DNA of 5,630 bases from a bacterium (GTDB lineage: Bacteria; Hydrogenedentota; Hydrogenedentia; Hydrogenedentiales; SLHB01), in the NCBI GenBank assembly GCA_024231375.1, contig JAAEQP010001206.1, forward strand, positions 1 through 5,630, written 5' to 3'. How positions within the stretch are numbered: position 1 is the stretch's first letter; each line of letters begins with the position of its first letter. The notes under the pieces are model-generated. The model did not search any database. It had not been told where the DNA came from and was given only the letters and a program-made list of their open reading frames with translations. The position numbers and the translations under genes were made by a program. Below, piece after piece: positions 1 to 5,630 of this stretch.

Positions 1-26
1 CCCCTCATCTCCACCATGGACCTTCG

Positions 27-76
27 CAAGGCCCGGCTTGGTTCGTTAGGACCAGCCGGGCCTTGTTGTGTTTCTG
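27..76 (+). terminator. Rho-independent terminator of a gene lying to the left of the window
   Basis: CAAGGCCCGGCT (27-38) and AGCCGGGCCTTG (54-65) form a perfect 12-bp GC-rich stem. Three further pairs inside it (40-42 with 51-53) leave an 8-nt loop. A T-rich stretch follows (63-75, TTGTTGTGTTTCT). The T-rich side lies only to the right, so it would stop plus-strand transcription arriving from outside the window. No convincing coding end is visible in the first 26 bases, so the gene it serves is off-window. Confidence 0.7.
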
Positions 77-101
77 CCGAGACAACAGAGCGGGAGGCGA
101 T

Positions 102-216
102 GGAGCTGTTGAAAGCGTCTCGGCCTTGGCGCGTGGCCCGCGATAAGCGGGGGACAGCGGGGCTGTTGAAGAAGTCTCAGTCTCTCACGCGTAGCCCGCG
201 ATCACCTGGGGACAGC
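102..216 (+). repeat. Two degenerate direct copies of a ~57-bp repeat unit
   Basis: Copy A (102-158) and copy B (159-216) lie head to tail. Blocks are shared in the same order: CTGTTGAA (106-113 and 163-170), CGCGT (130-134 and 188-192), CCCGCGAT (137-144 and 195-202) and GGGGACAGC (150-158 and 208-216). The offset changes from 57 to 58 at about position 130, so one copy carries a single-base indel. The plus-strand open frame from 16 to 234 is a by-product of the repeat and shows no protein-like conservation. A related inverted copy follows at about 262-318. This looks like a dispersed non-coding repeat rather than a gene. Confidence 0.75.
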
Positions 217-318
217 CACCCATTGTTGCCCTAAGAAGCGCAATAATGGGACGCCAGAGCTTGGCAGTCCCCGTTTGTCGCTTCTGTTTTCGCGCGCGTA
301 TGACTTCTTCATCAGACC
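159..318. repeat. REP/MITE-like nested imperfect palindrome
   Basis: Copy B (159-217) faces an inverted, diverged copy C (about 262-318). The arms nest: TGAAGAAGTC (167-176) with GACTTCTTCA (302-311), perfect; ACGCG (187-191) with CGCGT (295-299); GGGGACAGCC (208-217) with GGCAGTCCCC (263-272), one mismatch; and CCCATTGTTGC (219-229) with GCAATAATGGG (240-250), paired throughout with one G-U. The innermost hairpin has a 10-nt loop. Nested arms with GGGGACAGCC-type ends resemble REP/BIME repeats mobilised by RAYT (TnpA_REP) transposases, or small MITEs. That comparison is from memory. No transposase is encoded in the window, and target-site duplications are not evident. Confidence 0.7.
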
Positions 319-543
319 CACAATCCCTTTCCGAGGCGAAGCGTTTCCCCCCTTCGGGAACGACTCCATCTCAGTCTCCGCCTCTGTGTCCAAGACTGAC
401 AAATGCTCAACTATGGCATTCAGTGGAGAATCTGCCCGGCTTGTCTCCTTTGGTTTCGGTTATGCTGCTCCAAGGCATCGGTGCAATCAGTGGTTGGCGT
501 CGGCGTGTCCGGCAAGGATCTCTGCCACGCCCGGACCACCGAA
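319..543. other. Non-coding spacer between the repeat cluster and the GH4 promoter
   Basis: No credible gene is visible. The open frames crossing it on both strands (for example 246-551 plus and 487-684 minus) are short, rich in Ser, Pro and Arg, and lack ribosome-binding sites or recognisable motifs. The only local structures are a weak hairpin, AATGC (402-406) with GCATT (416-420), and a stronger one just upstream of the promoter. The latter pairs GGCGTG (502-507) with CACGCC (526-531), or alternatively GTCCGG (507-512) with CCGGAC (531-536). This second palindromic region ends 8 bases before the -35 box, so it could be an operator, but nothing identifies a regulator. Confidence 0.5.
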
Positions 544-573
544 TTGACTGAACCCAAGCGCGCCAGCCATAAT
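544..573 (+). promoter_or_regulatory. Sigma-70-type promoter for the GH4 gene
   Basis: TTGACT (544-549) and CATAAT (568-573) each match the -35 and -10 consensus at five of six positions, with an 18-bp spacer. Transcription would start near 580, giving a leader of about 119 nt before the ATG at 699. It is the best promoter-like match I found in the non-coding DNA left of that gene. The assumption is that this organism's housekeeping sigma factor uses the classical consensus. Confidence 0.55.
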
Positions 574-586
574 CCCGCGACCTCTC

Positions 587-660
587 CGGTCCGTCACGGG
601 CTTGGGGTGGTCAGGAAACCACGTCCACGCGTTCCGGTGCGCGACCGTGCCCGCGGACCG
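587..660 (+). promoter_or_regulatory. Potential structured 5' leader of the GH4 gene
   Basis: The leader RNA can fold into a branched structure. Stem P1 pairs CGGTCCG (587-593) with CGGACCG (654-660), then after a TCA bulge (594-596) CGGGC (597-601) with GCCCG (649-653), and weakly 603-605 with 645-647. Inside it, P2 pairs GTGGT (607-611) with ACCAC (618-622), and P3 pairs CGCG (628-631) with CGCG (640-643). P1 starts about 7 nt after the predicted transcription start. The CCTC at 581-584 could pair with the GAGG of the ribosome-binding site (686-689), which would allow control of translation. I do not recognise a known riboswitch class, and GC-rich DNA folds easily, so this is only a candidate. 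Confidence 0.3.
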
Positions 661-698
661 AACCGCGTGATAGCAGCATCTCACTGAGGGAATTGGTC

Positions 699-2024
699 AT
701 GGCAAAAGTTGCTTTCATCGGAGCCGGTAGTCTGGGATTCACGCGGGGACTCGTTCGGGATATGTTGACGTTTCCCTTGCTGCGCGACGCAACCATCTCG
801 CTGATGGACATCGACAAGGAGCGCCTCGATTTCGCGTACCGCGCGGTCAAGACAATCATCGAACGTGGCAACTATCCCGCCAAGGTAGAAGCGACCCTCA
901 ACCGCAAGACCGCCTTGAAAGGCGCGGATGCGGTCTGCTGCACCATCCTGTGCGGCGATGTCGGCGTATGGCGTCACGACATCGAAGTACCCAAGAAGTA
1001 TGGCGTCGACACGAACGTGGGCGACACACGCGGACCCAGCGGCATCTTCCGCGCCCTCCGCACCATCCCCACCATGGTCGACATCTGCCACGACATCGAA
1101 CGGTACTGTCCCAACGCCATCTTCCTGAATTACACCAACCCCATGGCCATGTTGTGCCGCGCCATGCAGCGCGAGTCCGATGTCCAAGTCTCGGGACTCT
1201 GCCACAGTGTGCAGGGCACGGCCATGATGCTGGCGAACTGGATCAAGGCGCCCATGGATGAGATCACCTACGTCTGCGCCGGCATCAACCACATGGCGTG
1301 GTACGTGGACTTCAAGCGGAACGGTGAAGACGCCTACCCCGCCATTCGCAAAGCCATGCGGCGGAAGAAGATCTACAACGAGGAGCAGGTGCGCAACGAG
1401 ATGTTCCTCCATCTCGACTACTACGTGACCGAGTCGAGCGGCCACAACAGCGAATACAACTGGTGGTTCCGCAAGCGTCCCGACCTCATTGAAAAGTATT
1501 GCACCCACGGGACCGGCTGGAATCCCGGTGAATACGCCTACATTCTCAAGGAATACCGCCGCCGCGAGAGGAACTGGAAGAAGGACATCAAGAAGTGGTT
1601 CGCCGAGGGCGCGCCTATGTCGCTCGAACGGGGCCACGAGTATGCGTCGCACATCATCAGCGCCTATCTCGGCGGCGACCCCTTCGAGTTCAACGGCAAC
1701 GTGCCGAACAAAGGGCTCATCACCAACCTGCCGCAGGACGCCTGCGTCGAAGTGCCGGTGGTGGCCAACAAACGCGGCCTGAACTCCATTCACGTCGGCG
1801 CCTTGCCGCCCCAGTGTGCCGCAATGAACAACCTGAGCATCGCCATCGAGGAGATGACCGTCGAGGCCGCCCTCACCGGCGACCCGCGTCTCGTGTTCCA
1901 GGCCATCGCCTACGACCCGCTCACGGCGGCCGTCCTGTCGCTCGCTGAAATCAAGAAGATGGTCGCCGAAATGTTCCGCAAGAACAAAGACCATCTGCCC
2001 CAGTTCAAGAGCATCGACATCTAA
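699..2024 (+). CDS. melA: Alpha-galactosidase, glycoside hydrolase family 4 (MelA type)
   Basis: This 441-aa protein is predicted to hydrolyse alpha-galactosides such as melibiose in the cytoplasm, by the unusual GH4 redox mechanism needing NAD+ and a divalent metal (usually Mn2+). Visible features are the dinucleotide-binding loop GAGSLGFT (8-15) with the acidic MDID after strand 2 (36-39), NYTNPM (144-149), CHSVQGT (168-174) and GINHMAWY (195-202). By family analogy Cys168 and His198 are the metal ligands. The CHSVQGT form, FVTESS-like YVTESS (242-247) and NLPQ (343-346) match the MelA/AglA galactosidase subgroup better than the phospho-glucosidase or LplD-type galacturonidase branches. Length is normal and there is no signal peptide. 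The ATG at 699 is chosen because GAGGG (686-690) sits 8 nt upstream and the Rossmann strand begins at once; an in-frame TTG at 693 is less likely. A strong terminator follows, so it is probably monocistronic. Substrate specificity is less certain than family. Confidence 0.9.
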   Translation: MAKVAFIGAGSLGFTRGLVRDMLTFPLLRDATISLMDIDKERLDFAYRAVKTIIERGNYPAKVEATLNRKTALKGADAVCCTILCGDVGVWRHDIEVPKKYGVDTNVGDTRGPSGIFRALRTIPTMVDICHDIERYCPNAIFLNYTNPMAMLCRAMQRESDVQVSGLCHSVQGTAMMLANWIKAPMDEITYVCAGINHMAWYVDFKRNGEDAYPAIRKAMRRKKIYNEEQVRNEMFLHLDYYVTESSGHNSEYNWWFRKRPDLIEKYCTHGTGWNPGEYAYILKEYRRRERNWKKDIKKWFAEGAPMSLERGHEYASHIISAYLGGDPFEFNGNVPNKGLITNLPQDACVEVPVVANKRGLNSIHVGALPPQCAAMNNLSIAIEEMTVEAALTGDPRLVFQAIAYDPLTAAVLSLAEIKKMVAEMFRKNKDHLPQFKSIDI

Positions 2025-2037
2025 CTCTTGCCTACTG

Positions 2038-2083
2038 CCCGCGGCCGGACCCTTGCGTGGACCGGCCGCGGGTTCTTCTTTCC
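2038..2083 (+). terminator. Rho-independent terminator after the GH4 gene
   Basis: CCCGCGGCCGG (2038-2048) and CCGGCCGCGGG (2062-2072) form a perfect 11-bp GC-only stem around a 13-nt loop. The T-rich TTCTTCTTTCC (2073-2083) follows directly. It begins 14 nt after the GH4 stop codon and is oriented for plus-strand transcription, which separates that gene from the DUF3810 gene downstream. Confidence 0.9.
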
Positions 2084-2124
2084 AGTCGGCGGCACGCTAG
2101 GGAATGATCCGTTGAGCCTTTCGA

Positions 2125-2133
2125 TGCCATAAT
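2125..2133 (+). promoter_or_regulatory. Possible extended -10 promoter for the DUF3810 gene
   Basis: TGC followed by CATAAT (2128-2133) has the TGn extension plus a five-of-six -10 match, about 40 bp before the start codon and downstream of the GH4 terminator. No good -35 lies at normal spacing; the nearby TTGAGC (2112-2117) is only 10 bp away, which is too close. The preceding terminator makes a promoter here necessary, but the exact site is tentative. Confidence 0.35.
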
Positions 2134-2172
2134 GACCCTGTTGATGCTCAGCGGCGTTTCGAGGGAGGCACC

Positions 2173-3444
2173 ATGGCGCGTTTCGATCACATCGACGGAT
2201 TCCCCGCCCGGCTGGCCGCCTGGTTCGGTCCGCTGCCGGACAGGCCCGCCGACCGGCCGCTTCACACGAAGCGCCGCATGGTCATCGCCGTGACCGCGCT
2301 CGTCCTCATCTTGGCTTGCAAGGTGTTGACCCGGTTCCCCGCCGCCGTCGAGTTGTTGCACGCGCGAGCCGTGGGCGCTGTGTTCACGCGCGCCCTGTCA
2401 GCCGTTTCCGGCCTCGTTCCCTTCAGCCTTGCCGAGGTGATCTTCGTCGCGCTGTGCGCCTACCTCATCGTCTCGACGGTCCGCACGCTGACCGGCCTCG
2501 CCCGAAAGCGGCGGAGCGCCCGAAACGCTCTCGCCTGTTTCCTTCTCCGCACCGCCGCCACCGTCAGCACCGTGCTGGCCTTGTTCTACGTTGAGTGGGG
2601 CGTGAGCTACGCCCGGCCCGCCATGGCCGAACGCATGGGCTGGCCTTCCCTCGAATCCCACTCGGAAGGGGCCCTAGCCGCGAAGGAGTTGGCGCGGTTG
2701 TGCGAGGAACTGATTGACGAAACCAACCGCAACTACCGGCTCGCTACTGGGTCCGACGATCTGGGCGTGCCGTCCGGCCAAGACATGCCGCAACGCGCCT
2801 GGAACGCGCCCATCGACGAGGGGTACCGGCGCGCGGTCGAAGTTCTCGATGCGGACCCCGCCCTGGCATGGAGCCGTGGCCCCGCCAAACCCATCGCAGC
2901 TTCCTGGGTCATGTGTTGGACCAAAGTGGTGGGCTTCTACTTCCCGTGGACCGGCGAGGCGAACTACAACAAGCTGCCTCCCGCCTGCGACCTGATCCAC
3001 ACGGTCGCCCATGAGAAGGCCCATCAACGGTGCATTACCAGCGAAGACGAGGCCAATTTCATGGGGTTCTTGGCCTGCATCCTGAGCGACGATCCGTATA
3101 TCCGCTATTCAGGCTACCTCTTTGGCCAAGGGAAGCTGATGCGCGAATTGCGAAGCGTTGACGAAGAGAAAGCGCGCGAACTCCATGAACGGCTCGTGCC
3201 AGGCGTGCAACGCGACATCCGAGCGTGCTATGAGTTCTGGGAACCTTTCGAGACCCCCTACGACCATGTAGGCGCCTCTATCAACGATGCCTATCTCCGG
3301 GCGCACGGTGTCGAGGGCGGCATCGTGTCCTACCAGTTGAGCAGCAGGCTCATCGTGCAGTTCGCGCGCGCCAACGGCGGAACCTGCGTGGTGGCGGACA
3401 CGCCGGACGATCAGAACCCCGCCAGCCAGCCCCCGTCTACGTAG
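2173..3444 (+). CDS. DUF3810 family membrane protein, predicted zincin-type metallopeptidase
   Basis: The protein has 423 aa and no established physiological function. The N-terminal third carries three hydrophobic helices (about 36-56, 86-103 and 121-141). The rest is a soluble domain with the DUF3810 signature: FYFPWTGEANYNKLPP (255-270), then HTVAHEKAHQR (276-286) and SEDEANF (290-296). HEKAH is a zincin HExxH motif: His280 and His284 would bind zinc, Glu281 would be catalytic, and an acidic residue of EDEANF (Glu291 or Glu293) would be the third ligand. Where many relatives I recall have Gly after the HExxHQR stretch, this one has Cys287. The ATG at 2173 follows the purine-rich GAGGGAGG (2161-2168). 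An in-frame ATG at 2278 would start at the first helix but lacks such a site. The last 11 codons lie antisense to the SDR gene's 3' end, and this tail (NPASQPPST) looks unconserved. Peptidase activity is inferred from the motif only. Confidence 0.85.
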   Translation: MARFDHIDGFPARLAAWFGPLPDRPADRPLHTKRRMVIAVTALVLILACKVLTRFPAAVELLHARAVGAVFTRALSAVSGLVPFSLAEVIFVALCAYLIVSTVRTLTGLARKRRSARNALACFLLRTAATVSTVLALFYVEWGVSYARPAMAERMGWPSLESHSEGALAAKELARLCEELIDETNRNYRLATGSDDLGVPSGQDMPQRAWNAPIDEGYRRAVEVLDADPALAWSRGPAKPIAASWVMCWTKVVGFYFPWTGEANYNKLPPACDLIHTVAHEKAHQRCITSEDEANFMGFLACILSDDPYIRYSGYLFGQGKLMRELRSVDEEKARELHERLVPGVQRDIRACYEFWEPFETPYDHVGASINDAYLRAHGVEGGIVSYQLSSRLIVQFARANGGTCVVADTPDDQNPASQPPST

Positions 3445-4175
3445 AGGATCTGTCCCGTCACGAAGTCCGACGCCGACGACGCCAGAAACACCGCCGCGCC
3501 TGCCAGGTCTTCCGGCTCACCCCAACGTCCCAAGGGCGTGCGCTTTTTCACCCACGCATCGAAATCCCCGTCTTCCCACAGGGTCTGGGTCAAGGGAGTG
3601 CGGATGTAGCCCGGTCCGATGCCGTTCACGTTGATGCGATGGGGAGCCCAATCCACCGCAAGGGCTTTGGTCATCTGGCGAATGCCGCCTTTCGACGCCG
3701 CGTACGACGCCGTGCCGGGCCGCGCGCCCTCGCTGAGCAACGACGCGATGTTCACAATCTTGCCGGGCCGGTCGTGGGCGATGCAGTCGCGACCGAAGGC
3801 CTGGCACATGTGGAACACGGCGGTAAGGTTCAGGTTCAAGACGAACGACCAGTCCTCGCTCGAAACGTCCTGGGCCATACCGCGGCGCGTGCCGCCCGCG
3901 TTGTTGATTAGAATGTCGATAGCGCCTTGTTCGCCCGCGATGCGTTGAAAGAAAGCCCCGATGCCGTCCACGTCTTGCAGGTCGTACGCATAGGTCGCGA
4001 CGGTCACTTCCTGTGCGGTCAGGCGTTCGCGGGCTTGGTCAAGGTCGCCCTGATTGCGTCCCACCAGCACCAGGTCCGCCCCGGCCTCTGCAAGGCCGCG
4101 GGCAATGCCGAATCCGATGCCTTTGCTGCCGCCCGTAACGAGCGCACGTTTCCCCTCGAGTTGGAAGGATGTCAT
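3411..4175 (-). CDS. SDR family NAD(P)-dependent oxidoreductase, gluconate 5-dehydrogenase/KduD-like
   Basis: A classical 254-aa short-chain dehydrogenase/reductase, full length and soluble. Visible motifs are TGGSKGIG (14-21) for the cofactor, NNAG (91-94), and the catalytic tetrad Asn116, Ser145, Tyr158 and Lys162 (YAASK). The C-terminal PGYIRTPL, GRWGEPEDL and YVDGGWLA segments are typical of gluconate 5-dehydrogenase and 2-deoxy-D-gluconate 3-dehydrogenase (KduD) relatives. Lys18 in the glycine motif and Arg40 after strand 2 favour NADP(H). The likely reaction is reversible oxidation of a sugar acid or polyol to its keto form; the substrate cannot be read from sequence. The ATG at 4175 is supported by AAAGGA (complement of 4183-4188), 7 nt upstream. 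The frame stays open far upstream to 5288, but that part is a shadow of the neighbouring gene. It follows that gene after 41 nt with no terminator, so the two are probably cotranscribed. Its 3' end overlaps the convergent DUF3810 gene by 34 bp. Confidence 0.9.
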   Translation of the reverse strand: MTSFQLEGKRALVTGGSKGIGFGIARGLAEAGADLVLVGRNQGDLDQARERLTAQEVTVATYAYDLQDVDGIGAFFQRIAGEQGAIDILINNAGGTRRGMAQDVSSEDWSFVLNLNLTAVFHMCQAFGRDCIAHDRPGKIVNIASLLSEGARPGTASYAASKGGIRQMTKALAVDWAPHRINVNGIGPGYIRTPLTQTLWEDGDFDAWVKKRTPLGRWGEPEDLAGAAVFLASSASDFVTGQILYVDGGWLAGF

Positions 4176-4216
4176 TCTGGAGTCCTTTGAGAAGCCTATC
4201 CGGGAACGAGTGATTG

Positions 4217-5431
4217 CTACGCGAAAGCGGCGAGGAAGTCCATGACCTCTGGACCCAGTATCGCCACCGCCATCAGAACGTACAATGCCCCGACCGCGGC
4301 GTTCAAGCCCACCAGCACCACAAAATCGAGTAGCCCGAATTCGTACACCGCGCGTAGCACCATGATGGCAAGGATCCAACCAATGCAGGGAATGGCCGCG
4401 ATGGCCGACACGCCAAGCGCGATGAGCGCCGTCACGCCCAAGTCGATGAGGAACCCATTCCCCGGCAGTTTGTCCATGAACATCAGCGTGAGGAATAGGG
4501 GCCACGGCTCGATTAGGATACCCAGCACGATGAGAAGGACGATTGCGCCCGTTGAGAACTCGAGAGGCTCCAGCGGTTTCAGGTCGAGTTGCGTTAGCGT
4601 GTCGTACAACTGGCGCGCATCGATGACGCCCTCGTGCCGACGCACCTCCCGCCCGAGATTGTCGATCAGAATCACCGTGGGGAACGTGTCCGTCTCGAAG
4701 TCGTACCGGAAGTCCTCGTCCTCCTCCGGGTTGATCCGCGCGCACACAAACCCGCTCAGAAGCGACCGGATGCTGGGTTCGCCGAACACCTCTTCCTGCA
4801 TGGCATAGCATTCGTCGGAGTTGTCCGTCACGAACAGCAGCCGGGGAGGCAGGGACTCTGCCTCGTCGAGATACATGGCATCCGCGTACGACCGGTACCA
4901 CGCCAACTCGGCCGGGGCCGCCGCGGTCTCCGCAGGGGCGGGGCCGGAAGCCGTTGCCGACGCGCCTGGCGCAGTTCCGTCCTGTGGCTTGAGAAAGGCG
5001 AGGGCAACGCCAATCATCACGATCCCCAGCACCACGCCTCCGCCGATGTAGTACGGGAGCGTCGAACCAGACGATTCTTCCTCTTCCTCGACCGGAACGG
5101 GGGGCACGGCCGGAGGCTGGGCCTGCACACCGAACAGTTTCGCCGTGTCCAACCCGCTGCCAGCGTCCGCCGCGTCGGCGCCGCCGAGATGGGCCAGAAG
5201 TTCTTCGGCCTTGGGATCGGCATAGATGGCGATGAGTTGACGGCAGAGGTGTTGAGCGTCCGCGGTGCGCTTCAGCTTGGCAAGACACCGGGCGCGAGGA
5301 AGCATGATGTTCTTGGTGTTGGGGAACTCCGCATCGAGTTCGTCCAACACCTGCAGGGCTTCGACATACCGCTTCTCGGCATAGAGCTTCTTGCTCCGCA
5401 TGAACAGGGCGGTTGCTTCTTTGTTCTGCAC
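4217..5431 (-). CDS. Membrane protein with TPR-like, thioredoxin-fold (SxxC) and multi-helix C-terminal domains
   Basis: I do not recognise this 404-aa protein as a named family. Residues 1-81 form helical TPR-like repeats (AEKRYVEALQVLDEL at 18-32). An acidic, Pro-rich linker (104-121, with five Glu in a row) precedes a single membrane helix (about 125-147). An Ala/Pro/Thr-rich linker (150-175) leads to a thioredoxin-like domain (about 190-285): strand RLLFVTD, a SDEC site (205-208) before MQEEVF, and FPTVILID (250-257) with the expected cis-Pro251. Aligned with WCxxC-type thioredoxin-like domains, the first cysteine is Ser205 and only Cys208 remains, so ordinary disulfide exchange is unlikely. 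Residues 294-392 are very hydrophobic, probably four helices, with a buried Pro-Cys (348-349). If the TPR part is cytoplasmic, the thioredoxin fold would lie outside the membrane. The GTG start at 5431 has AAAAGGGG (complement of 5441-5448) 9 nt upstream; the next in-frame ATG (5401) has none. It is the first gene of a probable two-gene operon with the SDR. Confidence 0.85.
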   Translation of the reverse strand: MQNKEATALFMRSKKLYAEKRYVEALQVLDELDAEFPNTKNIMLPRARCLAKLKRTADAQHLCRQLIAIYADPKAEELLAHLGGADAADAGSGLDTAKLFGVQAQPPAVPPVPVEEEEESSGSTLPYYIGGGVVLGIVMIGVALAFLKPQDGTAPGASATASGPAPAETAAAPAELAWYRSYADAMYLDEAESLPPRLLFVTDNSDECYAMQEEVFGEPSIRSLLSGFVCARINPEEDEDFRYDFETDTFPTVILIDNLGREVRRHEGVIDARQLYDTLTQLDLKPLEPLEFSTGAIVLLIVLGILIEPWPLFLTLMFMDKLPGNGFLIDLGVTALIALGVSAIAAIPCIGWILAIMVLRAVYEFGLLDFVVLVGLNAAVGALYVLMAVAILGPEVMDFLAAFA

Positions 5432-5502
5432 GACTGCCTGCCCCTTTTCATCCGCCGGATACGGCTGCCGTCTCCCGTCGGCGCGGCGGTCCCGTTACAC
5501 AC

Positions 5503-5531
5503 AGCATACCCCAGGAGCCGAAACCGCGCAA
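5503..5531 (-). promoter_or_regulatory. Candidate promoter for the TPR/thioredoxin-fold and SDR operon
   Basis: On the minus strand, TTGCGC (complement of 5526-5531) and TATGCT (complement of 5503-5508) are separated by exactly 17 bp. The -10 box matches consensus at four of six positions and the -35 at three. Transcription would begin near 5496, about 65 nt before the GTG at 5431. Spacing and position fit, but the boxes are weak. The remaining bases to the window edge (5532-5630) show no gene, only a small hairpin (5598-5621). Confidence 0.35.
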
Positions 5532-5630
5532 TACCCGAGTCGCCAAGGCGATCGCACTTGGCCGGTCCGTCGTGGTCACCAAGTCTTGTCAGGTGTGCCA
5601 CCTTCAAGCGGCAGCTTGTGGGTGTCCGGA

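Noticed and set aside
16..402. Short open frames in the repeat cluster (16-234 plus, 202-402 minus)
   Set aside because: Their similar KKS-containing peptides arise because the direct and inverted repeat copies are read in both directions; there is no ribosome-binding site or independent protein signal.
693..698. TTG at 693 as the GH4 start codon
   Set aside because: It lies only 2 nt from the GAGGG site, whereas the ATG at 699 has an 8-nt spacing and matches the usual start of the Rossmann fold.
681..1994. A 437-codon open frame on the minus strand opposite the GH4 gene
   Set aside because: It mirrors the codon pattern of a GC-rich gene, is rich in Val, Gly, Asp and His, has no recognisable domain, and lies opposite a gene with a full set of GH4 motifs.
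3393..3404. GGCG-GACA-CGCC hairpin near the convergent gene ends
   Set aside because: The stem is only 4 bp with no T-rich tail in either direction, so it does not serve as the missing terminator.
4176..5288. An in-frame N-terminal extension of the SDR gene of about 370 codons
   Set aside because: It overlaps the TPR/thioredoxin-fold gene in another frame, is Arg/Gly-rich and low in structure, and the SDR start at 4175 has its own ribosome-binding site at the normal family start.
5272..5607. A minus-strand open frame of 111 codons covering the upstream region of the TPR gene
   Set aside because: It runs in another frame into the TPR gene, is rich in Cys, Arg and Ser, and lacks recognisable motifs.
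5598..5621. Hairpin near the right edge (CCAC and AAGC paired with GCTT and GTGG)
   Set aside because: The stem is short and bulged, and no T-run follows on either strand, so it is not a credible terminator.

Overview
The window is GC-rich, gene-dense bacterial DNA. It holds four confident protein-coding genes and about 700 bp of non-coding, repeat-bearing DNA at the left edge. No ribosomal or taxonomic marker is present. The mix of a MelA-type GH4 glycosidase, a DUF3810 membrane metalloprotease-like protein and a TPR/thioredoxin-fold membrane protein of unfamiliar architecture would fit an uncultivated heterotroph of the Planctomycetota/Hydrogenedentota/Armatimonadota kind. That placement is a guess from gene flavour, not a demonstrated assignment.

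Layout, left to right. Positions 27-76 hold a rho-independent terminator for a gene lying outside the window. Positions 102-318 hold a degenerate repeat cluster: two direct copies of a roughly 57-bp unit plus one inverted copy, which together give a nested, REP/MITE-like palindrome. After a featureless stretch comes a good sigma-70-type promoter (544-573), then a GC-rich leader that can fold into a branched structure (587-660). These lead into a MelA-type GH4 alpha-galactosidase (699-2024, +), which is closed by a strong terminator (2038-2083). A short intergenic region with a possible extended -10 element precedes a DUF3810 family membrane protein with a HEKAH zincin motif (2173-3444, +).

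The right half is on the minus strand. A GTG-started gene (5431-4217) encodes an N-terminal TPR-like region, one membrane helix, a thioredoxin-fold domain with SxxC in place of CxxC, and a C-terminal multi-helix membrane domain. It is followed after 41 nt by an SDR oxidoreductase of the gluconate 5-dehydrogenase/KduD type (4175-3411). The two probably form an operon read from a promoter near 5503-5531. The SDR gene and the DUF3810 gene converge and overlap by 34 bp at their 3' ends, with no terminator visible between them.

Functionally, the GH4 enzyme would release galactose from alpha-galactosides in the cytoplasm, and the SDR would interconvert a sugar acid or polyol and its keto form. Both suit carbohydrate catabolism, but no transporter, sugar kinase or regulator is present to tie them into one pathway. 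The two membrane proteins are uncharacterised. The observations most worth following are the SxxC thioredoxin-fold membrane protein, the nested repeat cluster and the structured leader of the GH4 gene.
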